NCBI RefSeq assembly: GCF_947501415.1
Contig: NZ_CANMVL010000011.1
Span: forward strand, 62,001-126,000
Direction: 5' to 3'
DNA: 64,000 bases
Source: an uncultured Halomonas sp.
Lineage (GTDB): Bacteria > Pseudomonadota > Gammaproteobacteria > Pseudomonadales > Halomonadaceae
This document shows, one piece after another, positions 9,658 to 18,146 of the stretch. The notes under the pieces are model-generated. The model saw only the letters and a list, made by a program, of their open reading frames with translations, did not search any database and was not told where the DNA came from. Within the stretch, counting starts at the first letter, position 1; every line of letters starts with the position of its first letter. The translations under genes were made by a program, and so were the position numbers.

Positions 9658-9772
9658 GGCGGCGTTGATGAGGCGTCGCCACCAGGCAGGGCCCGCCAGT
9701 CTCCTGGCCTGGTTTCTCCCTCTCATTGCTAGACACGGTCTTGCGCCACCCTCCTCGAGGGTGGCTTTTTTT
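9658..9772 (+). ncRNA. Candidate trans-acting small RNA, about 115 nt
   Basis: Predicted transcript from the promoter just upstream to a strong terminator. A 5' hairpin (GGCGGCG/CGTCGCC, with one G-U pair) and a second (CCAGGC/GCCTGG) are followed by an unpaired pyrimidine-rich stretch, TTTCTCCCTCTCATTGCTAG, and then the terminator stem. The CATTGCT in the unpaired part is also present in the pairing core of E. coli RyhB as I recall it. It lies between the AEC transporter gene and the 3' end of hemN, with no ribosome-bound ORF. No match to a named family is claimed. Confidence 0.5.
9745..9772 (+). terminator. Rho-independent terminator of the candidate small RNA
   Basis: A 9-bp perfect stem GCCACCCTC/GAGGGTGGC with a 3-nt loop, followed directly by seven T residues (9766-9772). 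The T-run is on the plus strand only, so it ends rightward transcription and is not the hemN terminator. Confidence 0.85.
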
Positions 9773-9774
9773 GT

Positions 9775-11160
9775 TCACACCGTGCGCGAGTAGCGTCCCG
9801 TGCTATGGGCCAGGTAGGCATCGAAGGCCATGGCGGCATTGCGCATCATCAACCGACCGGCAGGGAGCAGCTCGATCTCGTTATCGCGAATCGCCAGCAG
9901 GCCATCATCGGCCATCTCCTGAAGCTCGCTCAGGGCGTCGGCGAAATAGTCACGGAAGACGATGCCGTGCTTGGCCTCGATGGCAGCGAAGTCGATGCGG
10001 TTATGGCACATCAGGGCATTGATCACGTCGCGACGCAGGCGATCATCGTCGCTGAGCCGATAGCCCCGGAACACCGCGAGACGCCCCTCCTGCAGACGGT
10101 ACTGATACTGGGCGGTCTCCTTGACGTTCTGGCTGTAGGTATCGCCTACCTTGCCGATGGAGGTGATGCCCAGACCGATCATGTCGCAGTCGGCATGGGT
10201 GGAGTAGCCCTGGAAATTGCGCTGCAGGGTGCCGTTCTCCCGGGCCAGGGTCAGCTCGTCATCGGGCAGGGCGAAGTGATCCATGCCGATATAGACGTAG
10301 CCGGCCTCGGTAAGCCGTCGAATGGTCAGCTCCAGCAATTCCAGCTTGCGCTCCGGAGGCGGCATGTCCTCGGGGCGTATCAGCCGCTGCGCCTTGAACA
10401 GCTCCGGCAGATGCGCGTAGCTGTAGGTGGCGATCCGGTCCGGGCGCAGCGCGATGATCTTGTCCAGGGTGGTATCGAAGCTGGCCACCGTCTGCAGCGG
10501 CAGACCATAGATCAGATCAACGCTGATCGACTGGAAGCCTGCCTGGCGAGCGGCATGAACCAGGGAGACGACATCCTCCTCGCTCTGCACCCGATTGACC
10601 GCCTTCTGCACATCGGGATCGAAGTCCTGTACCCCGAAGCTCAGGCGGTTGAAACCCAGCGCATGGAGCTCGTGAATCTGCTCGGGGGTTACCGTGCGTG
10701 GATCCACTTCCAGCGAGAACTCGCGCTCCTCGGGCGGCGCGAAGTGGAAGGCGGCATCCAGGCTTGCCATCAGCTCGCCGAGCTGGTCATTGCTCAGGTA
10801 GGTCGGCGTGCCGCCCCCCAGATGCAGCTGGGTCATGCGTCGGGTCTCGTCGAACAGCGCCCCCTGCACCCGGATCTCCTGCTGCAGCCAGGCCAGATAT
10901 TCCGCCGCACGCTCGGTGTTATGGGTGATGATCTTGTTGCAGGCGCAGTAGTAGCAGAGGCTCTTGCAGAACGGAATATGCACATAGACCGACAGCGGCT
11001 TGGGCGCGGCGGCACCATTGCTGCGCTCGGCGGCGGCACGATAGTCATCCTCGGCGAAGGCCGCGTGAAACTGCGGCGCCGTGGGATAGGAGGTATAGCG
11101 CGGGCCGGGACGATCGTATTTCTCGACCAGGGGGCGATTGAAGAGCTGATGGTCTTGCAT
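9775..11160 (-). CDS. hemN: Oxygen-independent coproporphyrinogen III oxidase
   Basis: A 461-residue cytoplasmic radical-SAM enzyme that makes protoporphyrinogen IX from coproporphyrinogen III without oxygen. The [4Fe-4S] motif CKSLCYYCAC (CxxxCxxC) is near residue 60. GGGTPTYL, the stretch FSLEVDPRTVT, and YGLPLQT follow, and the HemN C-terminal domain is complete. The start is the ATG at 11160 (MQDHQLFNRPLVEKYDRPGPRYTSYP); the frame is open far upstream, but that part is antisense to nnrS codons. An FNR-like box lies 104 bp upstream. Its place beside nnrS, nsrR and nos fits haem supply during low-oxygen growth. Confidence 0.96.
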   Translation of the reverse strand: MQDHQLFNRPLVEKYDRPGPRYTSYPTAPQFHAAFAEDDYRAAAERSNGAAAPKPLSVYVHIPFCKSLCYYCACNKIITHNTERAAEYLAWLQQEIRVQGALFDETRRMTQLHLGGGTPTYLSNDQLGELMASLDAAFHFAPPEEREFSLEVDPRTVTPEQIHELHALGFNRLSFGVQDFDPDVQKAVNRVQSEEDVVSLVHAARQAGFQSISVDLIYGLPLQTVASFDTTLDKIIALRPDRIATYSYAHLPELFKAQRLIRPEDMPPPERKLELLELTIRRLTEAGYVYIGMDHFALPDDELTLARENGTLQRNFQGYSTHADCDMIGLGITSIGKVGDTYSQNVKETAQYQYRLQEGRLAVFRGYRLSDDDRLRRDVINALMCHNRIDFAAIEAKHGIVFRDYFADALSELQEMADDGLLAIRDNEIELLPAGRLMMRNAAMAFDAYLAHSTGRYSRTV

Positions 11161-11263
11161 GGTCAAACGGCCTCGTTGAATGCCTTGGCATCGTCGCGGC
11201 GATGCCCGATGGTGCGCAGTATGCCAGCCTGAAACCGGCGCGTCGGTACCCTTGTGGAGGTAG

Positions 11264-11277
11264 TTGACCCCCGTCAA
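11264..11277 (-). promoter_or_regulatory. FNR/DNR-like box upstream of hemN
   Basis: A perfect palindrome TTGAC-CCCC-GTCAA, overlapping the nnrS stop codon (11274-11276). On the minus strand a TGGCATACT extended -10 (CATACT at 11223-11218) would put the start near 11211 and the box centre near -59.5, close to a class I FNR site. hemN is a known target of FNR/ANR-type regulators. Confidence 0.65.
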
Positions 11278-12416
11278 CTCCTTGGCCGAATCGGCCCATG
11301 CCGCGACCATACGACCAACCGCCAGGCGGCGAGCAGCCACGCCAAGCTCCAGGCCAGGGCAGAGGCCCACAGCAGCGACAGCCAGGCCGCGCCCGCGGGA
11401 AAGGCCACCAGGCGCAGCAAGGCGGCCACACTGAACAGCAGCGCCAGCAGCAGCAATATCGGCTCCCTCTCGGGCCGCCCCTTGGCCCTGAGAATGGCCT
11501 GGCGCAACATGATGCCGCTGGCCAGGGTGCCCAGTGCCCCCACGGTAAAGACGTGCAGCACACCGCCGATGGGTTGGCCCAGCCAAAGCGAACGGGCCAG
11601 TAGCAGCAACCCGCCCCCCAGCCAGGCATAACCCAGCAGCAGGCCGATAAGGTCGGGGCGCCGTCGACAGGCCCAGGGGCGCCAGCGCCATAGCCGCCAA
11701 AGCACCAGCAACCCCGCCAACGCTGTCAGGGGGGCTGCAAGGCGCGAAGTGATCGACCAGGGTGCCAGCAGCGGGGTCATCCCCAGCAGCACGATCAGTG
11801 CCGCCTCCAGGCGCGGCTGAACCCCGGCACCGGCCTGGCGCCGGCTGGCCATCAGGTGGCCATTGACCGCCGGCGCCAGCACACGACCGCCCATGAAGGC
11901 CATCAACAGCACCAGCCACAGCACGGCGTGTTGCACCAGCGCGGAGGCCGGCACGCCCTGCCGCGTCAGCCGCTCCACCAGAGTTGCCACGGCAAGCAGG
12001 CAGAGCAGCCCCAACAACGGCGAGAGCAGTCGATTGCGCCACTTCTTGGCGGCCAGGAAGCGCGGCACCAGCCGCCAGGCCAGCAGCAGGGCAAACAGGC
12101 CATCGGCCAGCAGCACGGGCTGTGCCTCGGGCCAGACCAGGCCAGCTCCCCTGGCAACCAGCCAGAGTGCCACCAGCACCAGTAGCCAGTGACGCGGCAG
12201 CGGCCCCAGCAGATAGCCGGCGATCACCGCCAGGGCGAAACCGAACAGCAGTTCGCGACCATGTGCCGCGGGGGAGTCGATCAGTCCCAGAGGGGCCGCA
12301 TGATAGAATGCCAGCAGTGACAGCGGCACCATCACGGCCGCATGCAGTGCCGCCAAGGGGAAGAACAGCCGCCAGGCCGGCGTCCTGGGGGGTGAGATGT
12401 CGGCTTTTGTTGACAT
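11274..12416 (-). CDS. nnrS: NnrS family membrane protein
   Basis: A 380-residue, highly hydrophobic protein with about 12 membrane helices, as is usual for NnrS. Conserved features include FFPLAALHAAVMVPL near the N-terminus, HGRELLFGFALAVIAGYLLG, and GVLHVFTVGALGTLASGIMLR with a conserved His. NnrS proteins bind haem and copper and protect against nitrosative stress; their genes are controlled by NO regulators. Here the promoter region holds the NsrR-like palindrome shared with the divergent ybaN-nsrR genes. The start is the ATG at 12416. Confidence 0.93.
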   Translation of the reverse strand: MSTKADISPPRTPAWRLFFPLAALHAAVMVPLSLLAFYHAAPLGLIDSPAAHGRELLFGFALAVIAGYLLGPLPRHWLLVLVALWLVARGAGLVWPEAQPVLLADGLFALLLAWRLVPRFLAAKKWRNRLLSPLLGLLCLLAVATLVERLTRQGVPASALVQHAVLWLVLLMAFMGGRVLAPAVNGHLMASRRQAGAGVQPRLEAALIVLLGMTPLLAPWSITSRLAAPLTALAGLLVLWRLWRWRPWACRRRPDLIGLLLGYAWLGGGLLLLARSLWLGQPIGGVLHVFTVGALGTLASGIMLRQAILRAKGRPEREPILLLLALLFSVAALLRLVAFPAGAAWLSLLWASALAWSLAWLLAAWRLVVWSRHGPIRPRS

Positions 12417-12440
12417 GGCACAACTCCCACGTTGGCCGAA

Positions 12441-12466
12441 GTGCTAAGATGTATATATCTTACCAC
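12441..12466. promoter_or_regulatory. NsrR-like palindromic operator
   Basis: Arms GTGCTAAGAT (12441-12450) and ATCTTACCAC (12457-12466) match at 9 of 10 positions around a 6-bp centre. The core AAGATGTATATATCTT resembles the NsrR half-site AAGATGTAT, although the classical operator is longer. It lies between the divergent nnrS and ybaN-nsrR genes, 25 bp from the nnrS start and 38 bp from the ybaN start. Confidence 0.65.
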
Positions 12467-12503
12467 TTAATACACCACGCCCCCGGATCGGGGAGGTCAT
12501 GAC

Positions 12504-12914
12504 ATGTCGGGATCCGCTTCGCGTCTTGCCTGGTGCGGCCTTACCTACGGCTGTATCGGCCTGGGTACCGTCGGGATGGTGCTGCCACTTCTGCCGACCA
12601 CCCCCTTCCTGCTGCTGGCCGCCTGGTCGGCGCCCAAGGGGTCGCCGCGCCTGGCGCGCTGGCTGCATTCTCACCCGCGGTTTGGCCCCACCCTGCTGGC
12701 CTGGCGCGAGCGGCGCGCCATACCACGACGCGCCAAGGCGCTGGCAACCCTGCTGCTGTCCCTGAGCTGGGCGATGCTATGGGCCAGCGGCGCGCCGCTC
12801 CCGGGACTGGTGGCATCGGGGCTGCTGTTTGTTGCGGTCGCCGGCTTCGTGCTGAGCCGACCCGCTGACGCGGCGCCGCTGTCCGCCGAGCCCCACCTAC
12901 GGGCCCAACGCTGA
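12504..12914 (+). CDS. ybaN: YbaN family (DUF454) inner-membrane protein
   Basis: A 136-residue protein with two to three membrane segments and the family pattern GCIGLGTVGMVLPLLPTTPFLLLAAWSAPKGSPR at residues 16-49, followed by LHSHPRFGPTLLAWRERRAIPRRAK. The start at 12504 has a GGGGAGGT ribosome site. Function unknown. In several gammaproteobacteria this gene belongs to low-oxygen or NO-responsive groups. Here it precedes nsrR by 32 bp and shares the palindromic operator. Confidence 0.88.
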   Translation: MSGSASRLAWCGLTYGCIGLGTVGMVLPLLPTTPFLLLAAWSAPKGSPRLARWLHSHPRFGPTLLAWRERRAIPRRAKALATLLLSLSWAMLWASGAPLPGLVASGLLFVAVAGFVLSRPADAAPLSAEPHLRAQR

Positions 12915-12946
12915 TTCGAACACGACACGAGGCGACGCTTTCTGCC

Positions 12947-13396
12947 ATGCACCTGACCCGCTTCTCCGACTACTCCCTGCGCGTGCTGCTCTATCTGGCG
13001 GTCAAGGGTGAAGAGCGCTCCACCATCACCGAGATCGCCGAGCGCTTCGAGATTTCACGCAACCACCTGATGAAGGTGGTCCAGGACCTCAGCCACCACG
13101 GCTATATCACCTCGATTCGTGGCAAGCATGGCGGCCTGCTGCTCAGACGCGAGCCGGACAGCATCGTGCTCGGCGAGCTGATACGTCGCACCGAGCGCGA
13201 CCTGACCCTGGTGGAGTGTTTCGGCGATAACAACGAGTGCCTGATCACTCCCGCCTGCCGACTCAAGCACATCCTCGCCGAGGCCCTGGACGCCTTCATG
13301 GCGGTGCTCGATGGCTATACCCTGGAGGATCTGCTGGGCCCTCGCCGCCAGCCGCTGATCCAGCTGCTGCAGCTGGACGAACCGCCGGCCGCCTGA
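12947..13396 (+). CDS. nsrR: NO-sensing transcriptional repressor NsrR (Rrf2 family)
   Basis: A 149-residue Rrf2-type regulator. The N-terminal winged helix includes MHLTRFSDYSLRVLLYLAV and the recognition region FEISRNHLMKVVQDLSHHGYI. The cluster cysteines sit at ECFGDNNECLITPACRLK, with the C-x5-C-x5-C pattern of NsrR. NsrR carries an Fe-S cluster that is modified by NO, which releases DNA. Likely targets here are nnrS and its own operon through the palindrome at 12441-12466, and possibly genes outside the window. The start at 12947 lies 32 bp after ybaN. Confidence 0.94.
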   Translation: MHLTRFSDYSLRVLLYLAVKGEERSTITEIAERFEISRNHLMKVVQDLSHHGYITSIRGKHGGLLLRREPDSIVLGELIRRTERDLTLVECFGDNNECLITPACRLKHILAEALDAFMAVLDGYTLEDLLGPRRQPLIQLLQLDEPPAA

Positions 13397-13547
13397 GCCC
13401 CTTACCGCCCCCTTCACCGACCGGTGAACAACGGCTGCCGGCCGACATTCTCCATGCCTTGTCACCACATCATTCCGCTTCACCTTCTGCGCACATCACT
13501 GCATTAGGCTTTTCTTTACCTTTTCGATTCCCGTGACTAGGCTGTAG

Positions 13548-13561
13548 ATGACCTACGTCAA
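13548..13561 (+). promoter_or_regulatory. FNR/DNR-like box upstream of the cytochrome c-nos operon
   Basis: ATGAC-CTAC-GTCAA, one mismatch from a perfect palindrome. CATGAT at 13584-13589 lies 22 bp downstream, exactly where the -10 element of a class II FNR promoter (box centred at -41.5) belongs. This predicts a start near 13596, about 70 bp before the cytochrome gene. Confidence 0.65.
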
Positions 13562-13584
13562 GCCAGGCAATACGCTTGCCTGGC
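13562..13584. repeat. Perfect 9-bp inverted repeat between FNR-like box and -10
   Basis: GCCAGGCAA/TTGCCTGGC with a 5-nt centre (TACGC), occupying the space between the FNR-like box and the predicted -10. It could be an operator for a second regulator (repressor position) of the nos transcription unit. Identity of the regulator unknown. Confidence 0.45.
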
Positions 13585-13666
13585 ATGATGGCAACAGTGG
13601 TCCGGTGGGCTGATTGGCGTAACCGGGCTTTTTCAGGCACGAAAAGATGCATTCCGGAGACCCCTT

Positions 13667-13981
13667 ATGAAACTGATGCTTTCTGTCGCCCTGCTGGGCG
13701 GTGCCCTCCTGGCCATGGATGCCCAAGCCGCCGGTGACGCCGCCGCCGGCGAAGGCAAGATCGGCACCTGTGTAGCCTGCCATGGTACCGACGGCATGGG
13801 CCTTGCCCCCATCTATCCGAATCTTGCCGGTCAGTCTGCCGACTACCTCGTGAGCAGCCTCAAGGCCTACCGCGATGGCCAGCGTGGGGGCGGCATGTCC
13901 GCCATGATGACCCCGATGGCCCAGGGCCTCTCCGATGAGGACATCGCCGATATCGCCGCCTACTACTCCAGCCTGGAGTAA
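13667..13981 (+). CDS. Small class I cytochrome c, exported (c-553/c4-like)
   Basis: A 104-residue monohaem cytochrome. Signal peptide MKLMLSVALLGGALLAMDAQAAG, haem motif CVACH near residue 36, GLAPIYPNLAGQSADYLVSSLKAY as in c-553/c4 domains, and the axial Met in the GMSAMMTPM region. It is periplasmic. Directly upstream of nosR and downstream of the FNR-like promoter, it is a good candidate for passing electrons to NosZ. That role is inferred from position. The start at 13667 fits the signal peptide. Confidence 0.92.
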   Translation: MKLMLSVALLGGALLAMDAQAAGDAAAGEGKIGTCVACHGTDGMGLAPIYPNLAGQSADYLVSSLKAYRDGQRGGGMSAMMTPMAQGLSDEDIADIAAYYSSLE

Positions 13982-13987
13982 TAGTCC

Positions 13988-14008
13988 GGGCCGGCTCCGG
14001 GCCGGCCC
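13988..14008 (+). terminator. Stem-loop between cytochrome c gene and nosR
   Basis: A 7-bp stem GGGCCGG/CCGGCCC followed by TTCCTG, 6 bases after the cytochrome stop. Weak as a terminator. It may make the cytochrome message more abundant than the nos message. Confidence 0.4.
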
Positions 14009-14063
14009 TTCCTGATGGGTGGCGGCAATCGCCGCCGAGGCTCTCGCCCACAAGGACCTTCCC

Positions 14064-16193
14064 ATGCACGCATCACCTCATCGGCCAGTCGACGCTGTCG
14101 GCTTGCTGCTGGCCCTGCTTTGCCTGCTGATCAGCCTGCCGCTCCAGGCCCTGGAGCTCAACCAGGTGCGCGAGGGTTTCCCTGCCGCCGACCGACTGGA
14201 ACCCGCCGACTCCCAGTGGCCGGTCAGCCGGGTGATGAGAGGTGATACGCTGCTCGGCTACGCCTTCGAGAGCGTCGAGATGGCGCCGATTCCCGCCTAC
14301 TCTGGCAAGCCGGTCAATATGCTGGTGGGCTTCGATCTCGAGGGCAATATCGTCCAGGCCGATGTCATCAGCCACGAGGAGCCCATCATGCTGGTGGGTA
14401 TTCCCGAATCGAAGCTCGAGGCCTTCGCCGATGACCACGTCGGCGCCCACGTCAACGACCGCATGAAGGTGGGTGACAACCTGGACGCCATCTCGGGCGC
14501 CACCGTGACCGTGATCGTGGTCAGCGATACCGTGATGCGCGCCGCACGCAAGGTGGCCGCCGAGCAGGGGCTGATCGCCGACCCTTCGGCCGCTCCTCCC
14601 GCAACGGTGCGTCAGGAGGTATTCTCCCCCGCCGACTGGGGCACGCTGACCGGCGACGGCACCATTCGCCGTCTGCACCTGACTCACGGCGAGGTGGATG
14701 ACTCCTTCGTGGGCACCCCCGCCGAGAACTACATGCATACGCCCCGGCCGGCGGATCGCCCCTTTATCGAACTCTTCTATACCTACCTGAATCCGCCCAC
14801 CGCCGGGCGCAACCTGCTCGGTGATACCGGCTACGCGCAGCTGATGGAGCGGCTCGATGAAGGCGAACATGCCATCGCGGTAATGGGCCGCGGCGACTAC
14901 TCCTTCAAGGGCTCGGGCTATGTGCGCGGGGGGATCTTCGATCGCATCGAGCTTGCCCAGAACGGCAACCCGATCAGCTTTCACGACCGCGACCATCTGC
15001 GACTGGGCAGCCTCGGCATCGAGGGCGCTCCAGCCTTCGACGAACGCGATATCTTCATCATTCGCGACGCCGCCAACTTCGATCCCGGCCAGCCCTGGCA
15101 GCTCGAGCTGCTGGTGCGCCGCGCCTCGGGCCCCCTGGATACCGAGTTCAGTCGCTTCAGTGCCGACTACAGCGTTCCCGAGGCCTATATCGAGCGCCCC
15201 GAGCCCCCCGAGGAGGTGCCGATCTGGGTCGAGGTGTGGCACGACAAGGCCTTCCAGATTGCCGTGCTCCTCGCCGGCCTGCTCGTGCTGACCGGCATCA
15301 TGATGTTCCAGGATATCCTGGTGAAGCACCCGCGCATCCTGCGTCCGCTGCGCCTGGGCTTTCTGGTCTATACCCTGGTATTTATCGGCTGGTACTCCCT
15401 GGCCCAGCTCTCGGTGGTCAATATCCTGACCTTCACCAACGCCCTGATCACCGACTTCAGCTGGGGCTCCTTCCTGATCGACCCGATGATGTTCATCCTC
15501 TGGTCCTTCGTGGCGGTGAGCCTGCTGCTGTGGGGACGCGGCGTGTTCTGTGGCTGGCTATGTCCCTTCGGTGCCCTTCAGGACCTGGTCAACAAGGCCG
15601 CCCGCAAGCTCGGTGTCAGGCAGTTCGAGCCCCCCTTCGGGCTCCATGAGCGTCTCTGGGCTCTGAAGTACATCATTCTGCTGGGGCTGTTCGCCGTCTC
15701 CCTGCATTCGCTGGGCACCGCCGAGCGCTACGCCGAGGTCGAGCCCTTCAAGACCGCCATTACCTTGCGCTTCCAGCGGGAGTGGGGCTTCTTGCTCTAC
15801 GCCCTGGTGCTGGTGGCGATCTCCGCCGTCAACCACAAGTTCTACTGCCGCTATGTCTGCCCGCTGGGCGCCGGCCTGGCAATTCCCGCCCGCCTGCGCC
15901 TGTTCGACTGGCTGAAGCGGCATCGCGGCGACTGTGGCACCCCGTGCCAGATCTGCGCCAACGAATGCGAAGTGGCCGCCATCCACCCCGATGGTCGCAT
16001 CAATGCCAACGAGTGCCACTACTGTCTCGACTGCCAGATCACCTACCACGACGACAAGCGCTGCCCGCCGATGATCAAGCGGCGCAAGCGCTATGAAAAG
16101 GCGTCGCGACTCTCCGCGGGCAAGCGAGGCGTCGAGACCCATGATCCCGCCAGCGCTCGGCTGCAGCGGATTCCGACCTACCAGGAGGATTGA
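14064..16193 (+). CDS. nosR: Nitrous oxide reductase regulatory/maturation flavoprotein NosR
   Basis: A 709-residue membrane iron-sulfur flavoprotein needed for nosZ expression and electron supply to NosZ. Signal/anchor at residues 10-33. The periplasmic FMN-binding domain (about 70-175) has the covalent flavin motif, AISGATVT. A second periplasmic part follows to about 390, then membrane helices between about 405 and 640. Two CxxxCP motifs ([18 protein letters not shown]) and a C-terminal cysteine-rich segment ([20 protein letters not shown]) bind 4Fe-4S clusters. The start at 14064 has an AAGGAC site; an upstream in-frame GTG at 14019 is less likely. Its stop lies 2 bp before nosZ. Confidence 0.96.
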   Translation: MHASPHRPVDAVGLLLALLCLLISLPLQALELNQVREGFPAADRLEPADSQWPVSRVMRGDTLLGYAFESVEMAPIPAYSGKPVNMLVGFDLEGNIVQADVISHEEPIMLVGIPESKLEAFADDHVGAHVNDRMKVGDNLDAISGATVTVIVVSDTVMRAARKVAAEQGLIADPSAAPPATVRQEVFSPADWGTLTGDGTIRRLHLTHGEVDDSFVGTPAENYMHTPRPADRPFIELFYTYLNPPTAGRNLLGDTGYAQLMERLDEGEHAIAVMGRGDYSFKGSGYVRGGIFDRIELAQNGNPISFHDRDHLRLGSLGIEGAPAFDERDIFIIRDAANFDPGQPWQLELLVRRASGPLDTEFSRFSADYSVPEAYIERPEPPEEVPIWVEVWHDKAFQIAVLLAGLLVLTGIMMFQDILVKHPRILRPLRLGFLVYTLVFIGWYSLAQLSVVNILTFTNALITDFSWGSFLIDPMMFILWSFVAVSLLLWGRGVFCGWLCPFGALQDLVNKAARKLGVRQFEPPFGLHERLWALKYIILLGLFAVSLHSLGTAERYAEVEPFKTAITLRFQREWGFLLYALVLVAISAVNHKFYCRYVCPLGAGLAIPARLRLFDWLKRHRGDCGTPCQICANECEVAAIHPDGRINANECHYCLDCQITYHDDKRCPPMIKRRKRYEKASRLSAGKRGVETHDPASARLQRIPTYQED

Positions 16194-16195
16194 CC

Positions 16196-18091
16196 ATGAG
16201 TGACAAGAAGAAAGAGATCGAGAATCTCGGACGCCGCCACTTCCTGCGCAACAGCGCGGTAACCGGCGTGGCCGGAGCGAGCCTCGCCGGCGGCTTTGGC
16301 GCCGGCACCCTGCTCGGCGGCAGTGGCAAGGCCCAGGCTGCCAGCGAAGGCAGCATCGAGGTCGCCCCGGGCGAGCTCGACGACTACTACGGCTTCTGGA
16401 GCGGCGGCCACTCCGGCGAAGTACGCGTACTGGGGGTCCCCTCCATGCGCGAGCTGATGCGCATCCCGGTGTTCAACATCGACAGCGCCACCGGCTGGGG
16501 GATCACCAACGAGTCAAGACGCGTGCTAGGTGACTCTGCGCGCTTCCTGAACGGCGACTGCCACCACCCGCACATCTCGATGACCGACGGCAGCTATGAT
16601 GGCAAGTACCTGTTCATCAACGACAAGGCCAACACCCGGGTGGCCCGCATCCGTCTCGACATCATGAAGACGGACAAGATCACCAGCATTCCCAATGTCC
16701 AGGCGATACACGGCCTGCGCCTGCAGAAGGTGCCGCACACCCAGTACGTGTTCGCCAATGCCGAGTTCCCCATCCCGCATCACGACGATGACATCGTCAA
16801 CGATGGCCGCGGCATGGAAAACCCGGAAGGCTACTACACCATGTTCAACGGCATCGACGCCGAGAGCATGGATGTGGCCTGGCAGGTGATCGTCGACGGC
16901 AACCTCGACAACACCGATGCCGACTACACCGGGCGCTTCGTGGCCTCGACCTGCTACAACTCCGAGAAGGGCATGACCCTGGCCGACACCATGCGCGCCG
17001 AGCGCGACTGGGTGGTGGTTTTCGACGTCGAGGCAATCGAAGCCGCCGTGGCCGCCGGCGAGTTCAAGACCCTGGGTGACAGCGAGGTACCGGTGCTCGA
17101 CGGCCGCAAGGGCTCGAAGCTGACCCGTTACATCCCGGTGCCCAAGAACCCCCACGGCCTCAACACCTCGCCCGACGGCAAGTACTTCATCGCCAACGGC
17201 AAGCTCTCGCCAACCTGTTCGATCATCGCCATCGACAAGCTCCCCGAGCTGTTCGACGACGCCATCGAGCCGCGTGACGCCGTGGTCGGCGAGCCGGAGC
17301 TGGGTCTCGGACCGCTGCATACCACCTTCGACGGCCGCGGCAACGCCTACACCACACTGTTCATCGACAGCCAGGTGGCCAAGTGGAACATCGAGGACGC
17401 CATCCGCGCCTACGCCGGGGAGGAGGTGAACTACCTGCGCCAGAAGCTCGACGTCCACTACCAGCCCGGGCACAACCACGCCAGCCTCACCGAGACCAAG
17501 GATGCCGACGGCAAGTGGCTGGTGGTGCTCTCCAAGTTCGCCAAGGACCGCTTCCTGCCGGTGGGCCCGCTGCACCCCGAGAACGACCAGCTGATCGATA
17601 TCTCCGGGGAAGAGATGAAGCTGGTCCATGACGGCCCCACCTACGCGGAGCCCCACGACTGCATCCTGGCACGCGCAGACCAGATCAACCCCAGAAAGAT
17701 CTGGGCCCGTGACGACCCCTTCTTCGCCGAGACCGTGGCCATGGCCAAGGAGGATGGCGTCACCCTCGAGACCGACAACAAGATCGTGCGCGACGGCAAC
17801 AAGGTGCGCGTCTACATGACCTCGGTGGCGCCACAGTTCGGCATCACCGAGTTCAAGGTCAAGCAGGGCGACGAGGTCACCGTGGTGGTCACCAACCTCG
17901 ACCAGGTCGAGGACGTCAGCCATGGCTTCACCATGACCAACCATGGCGTTGCCATGGAGGTCAGTCCTCAGCAGACCGCCAGCGTCACCTTCACCGCCGA
18001 CAGGCCCGGGGTGCACTGGTACTACTGCCAGTGGTTCTGTCATGCCATGCACATGGAAATGACCGGCCGCATGCTGGTCGAAAAGGCCTGA
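16196..18091 (+). CDS. nosZ: Nitrous oxide reductase NosZ (clade I, Tat-exported)
   Basis: A 631-residue periplasmic copper enzyme that reduces N2O to N2. The Tat signal has RRHFLRN and a cleavage region near KAQA. The beta-propeller carries the CuZ ligands, with [15 protein letters not shown] and other His residues such as PHGLN, GPLHTTF, PGHNHA and AEPHDC. The C-terminal cupredoxin carries CuA: HGF, then [14 protein letters not shown] (Cys-x3-Cys-x3-His-x2-Met). The Tat signal places it in clade I. The ATG at 16196 is preceded by CAGGAGG; a TTG six bases earlier is in frame. Followed by a strong stem-loop before nosD. Confidence 0.98.
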   Translation: MSDKKKEIENLGRRHFLRNSAVTGVAGASLAGGFGAGTLLGGSGKAQAASEGSIEVAPGELDDYYGFWSGGHSGEVRVLGVPSMRELMRIPVFNIDSATGWGITNESRRVLGDSARFLNGDCHHPHISMTDGSYDGKYLFINDKANTRVARIRLDIMKTDKITSIPNVQAIHGLRLQKVPHTQYVFANAEFPIPHHDDDIVNDGRGMENPEGYYTMFNGIDAESMDVAWQVIVDGNLDNTDADYTGRFVASTCYNSEKGMTLADTMRAERDWVVVFDVEAIEAAVAAGEFKTLGDSEVPVLDGRKGSKLTRYIPVPKNPHGLNTSPDGKYFIANGKLSPTCSIIAIDKLPELFDDAIEPRDAVVGEPELGLGPLHTTFDGRGNAYTTLFIDSQVAKWNIEDAIRAYAGEEVNYLRQKLDVHYQPGHNHASLTETKDADGKWLVVLSKFAKDRFLPVGPLHPENDQLIDISGEEMKLVHDGPTYAEPHDCILARADQINPRKIWARDDPFFAETVAMAKEDGVTLETDNKIVRDGNKVRVYMTSVAPQFGITEFKVKQGDEVTVVVTNLDQVEDVSHGFTMTNHGVAMEVSPQQTASVTFTADRPGVHWYYCQWFCHAMHMEMTGRMLVEKA

Positions 18092-18102
18092 TAGCACCCA
18101 GA

Positions 18103-18126
18103 GGGGCCGGGCAGACGCCCGGCCCC
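18103..18126 (+). terminator. Stem-loop between nosZ and nosD
   Basis: A perfect 10-bp stem GGGGCCGGGC/GCCCGGCCCC with a 4-nt loop, 11 bases after the nosZ stop, followed by GCTTGTTC. Likely a partial terminator or 3' stabiliser that keeps nosZ message above that of the accessory genes. Confidence 0.65.
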
Positions 18127-18146
18127 GCTTGTTCGCGGAGAGACGC

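Noticed and set aside
9668..9793. Short ORF (about 40 codons) through the candidate small RNA
   Set aside because: No ribosome site, reads through the terminator stem and T-run, and stops inside hemN.
11161..12423. Long N-terminal extension of hemN to 12423
   Set aside because: The extension is an out-of-frame reading of nnrS. The known HemN start is the ATG at 11160, with the family N-terminus.
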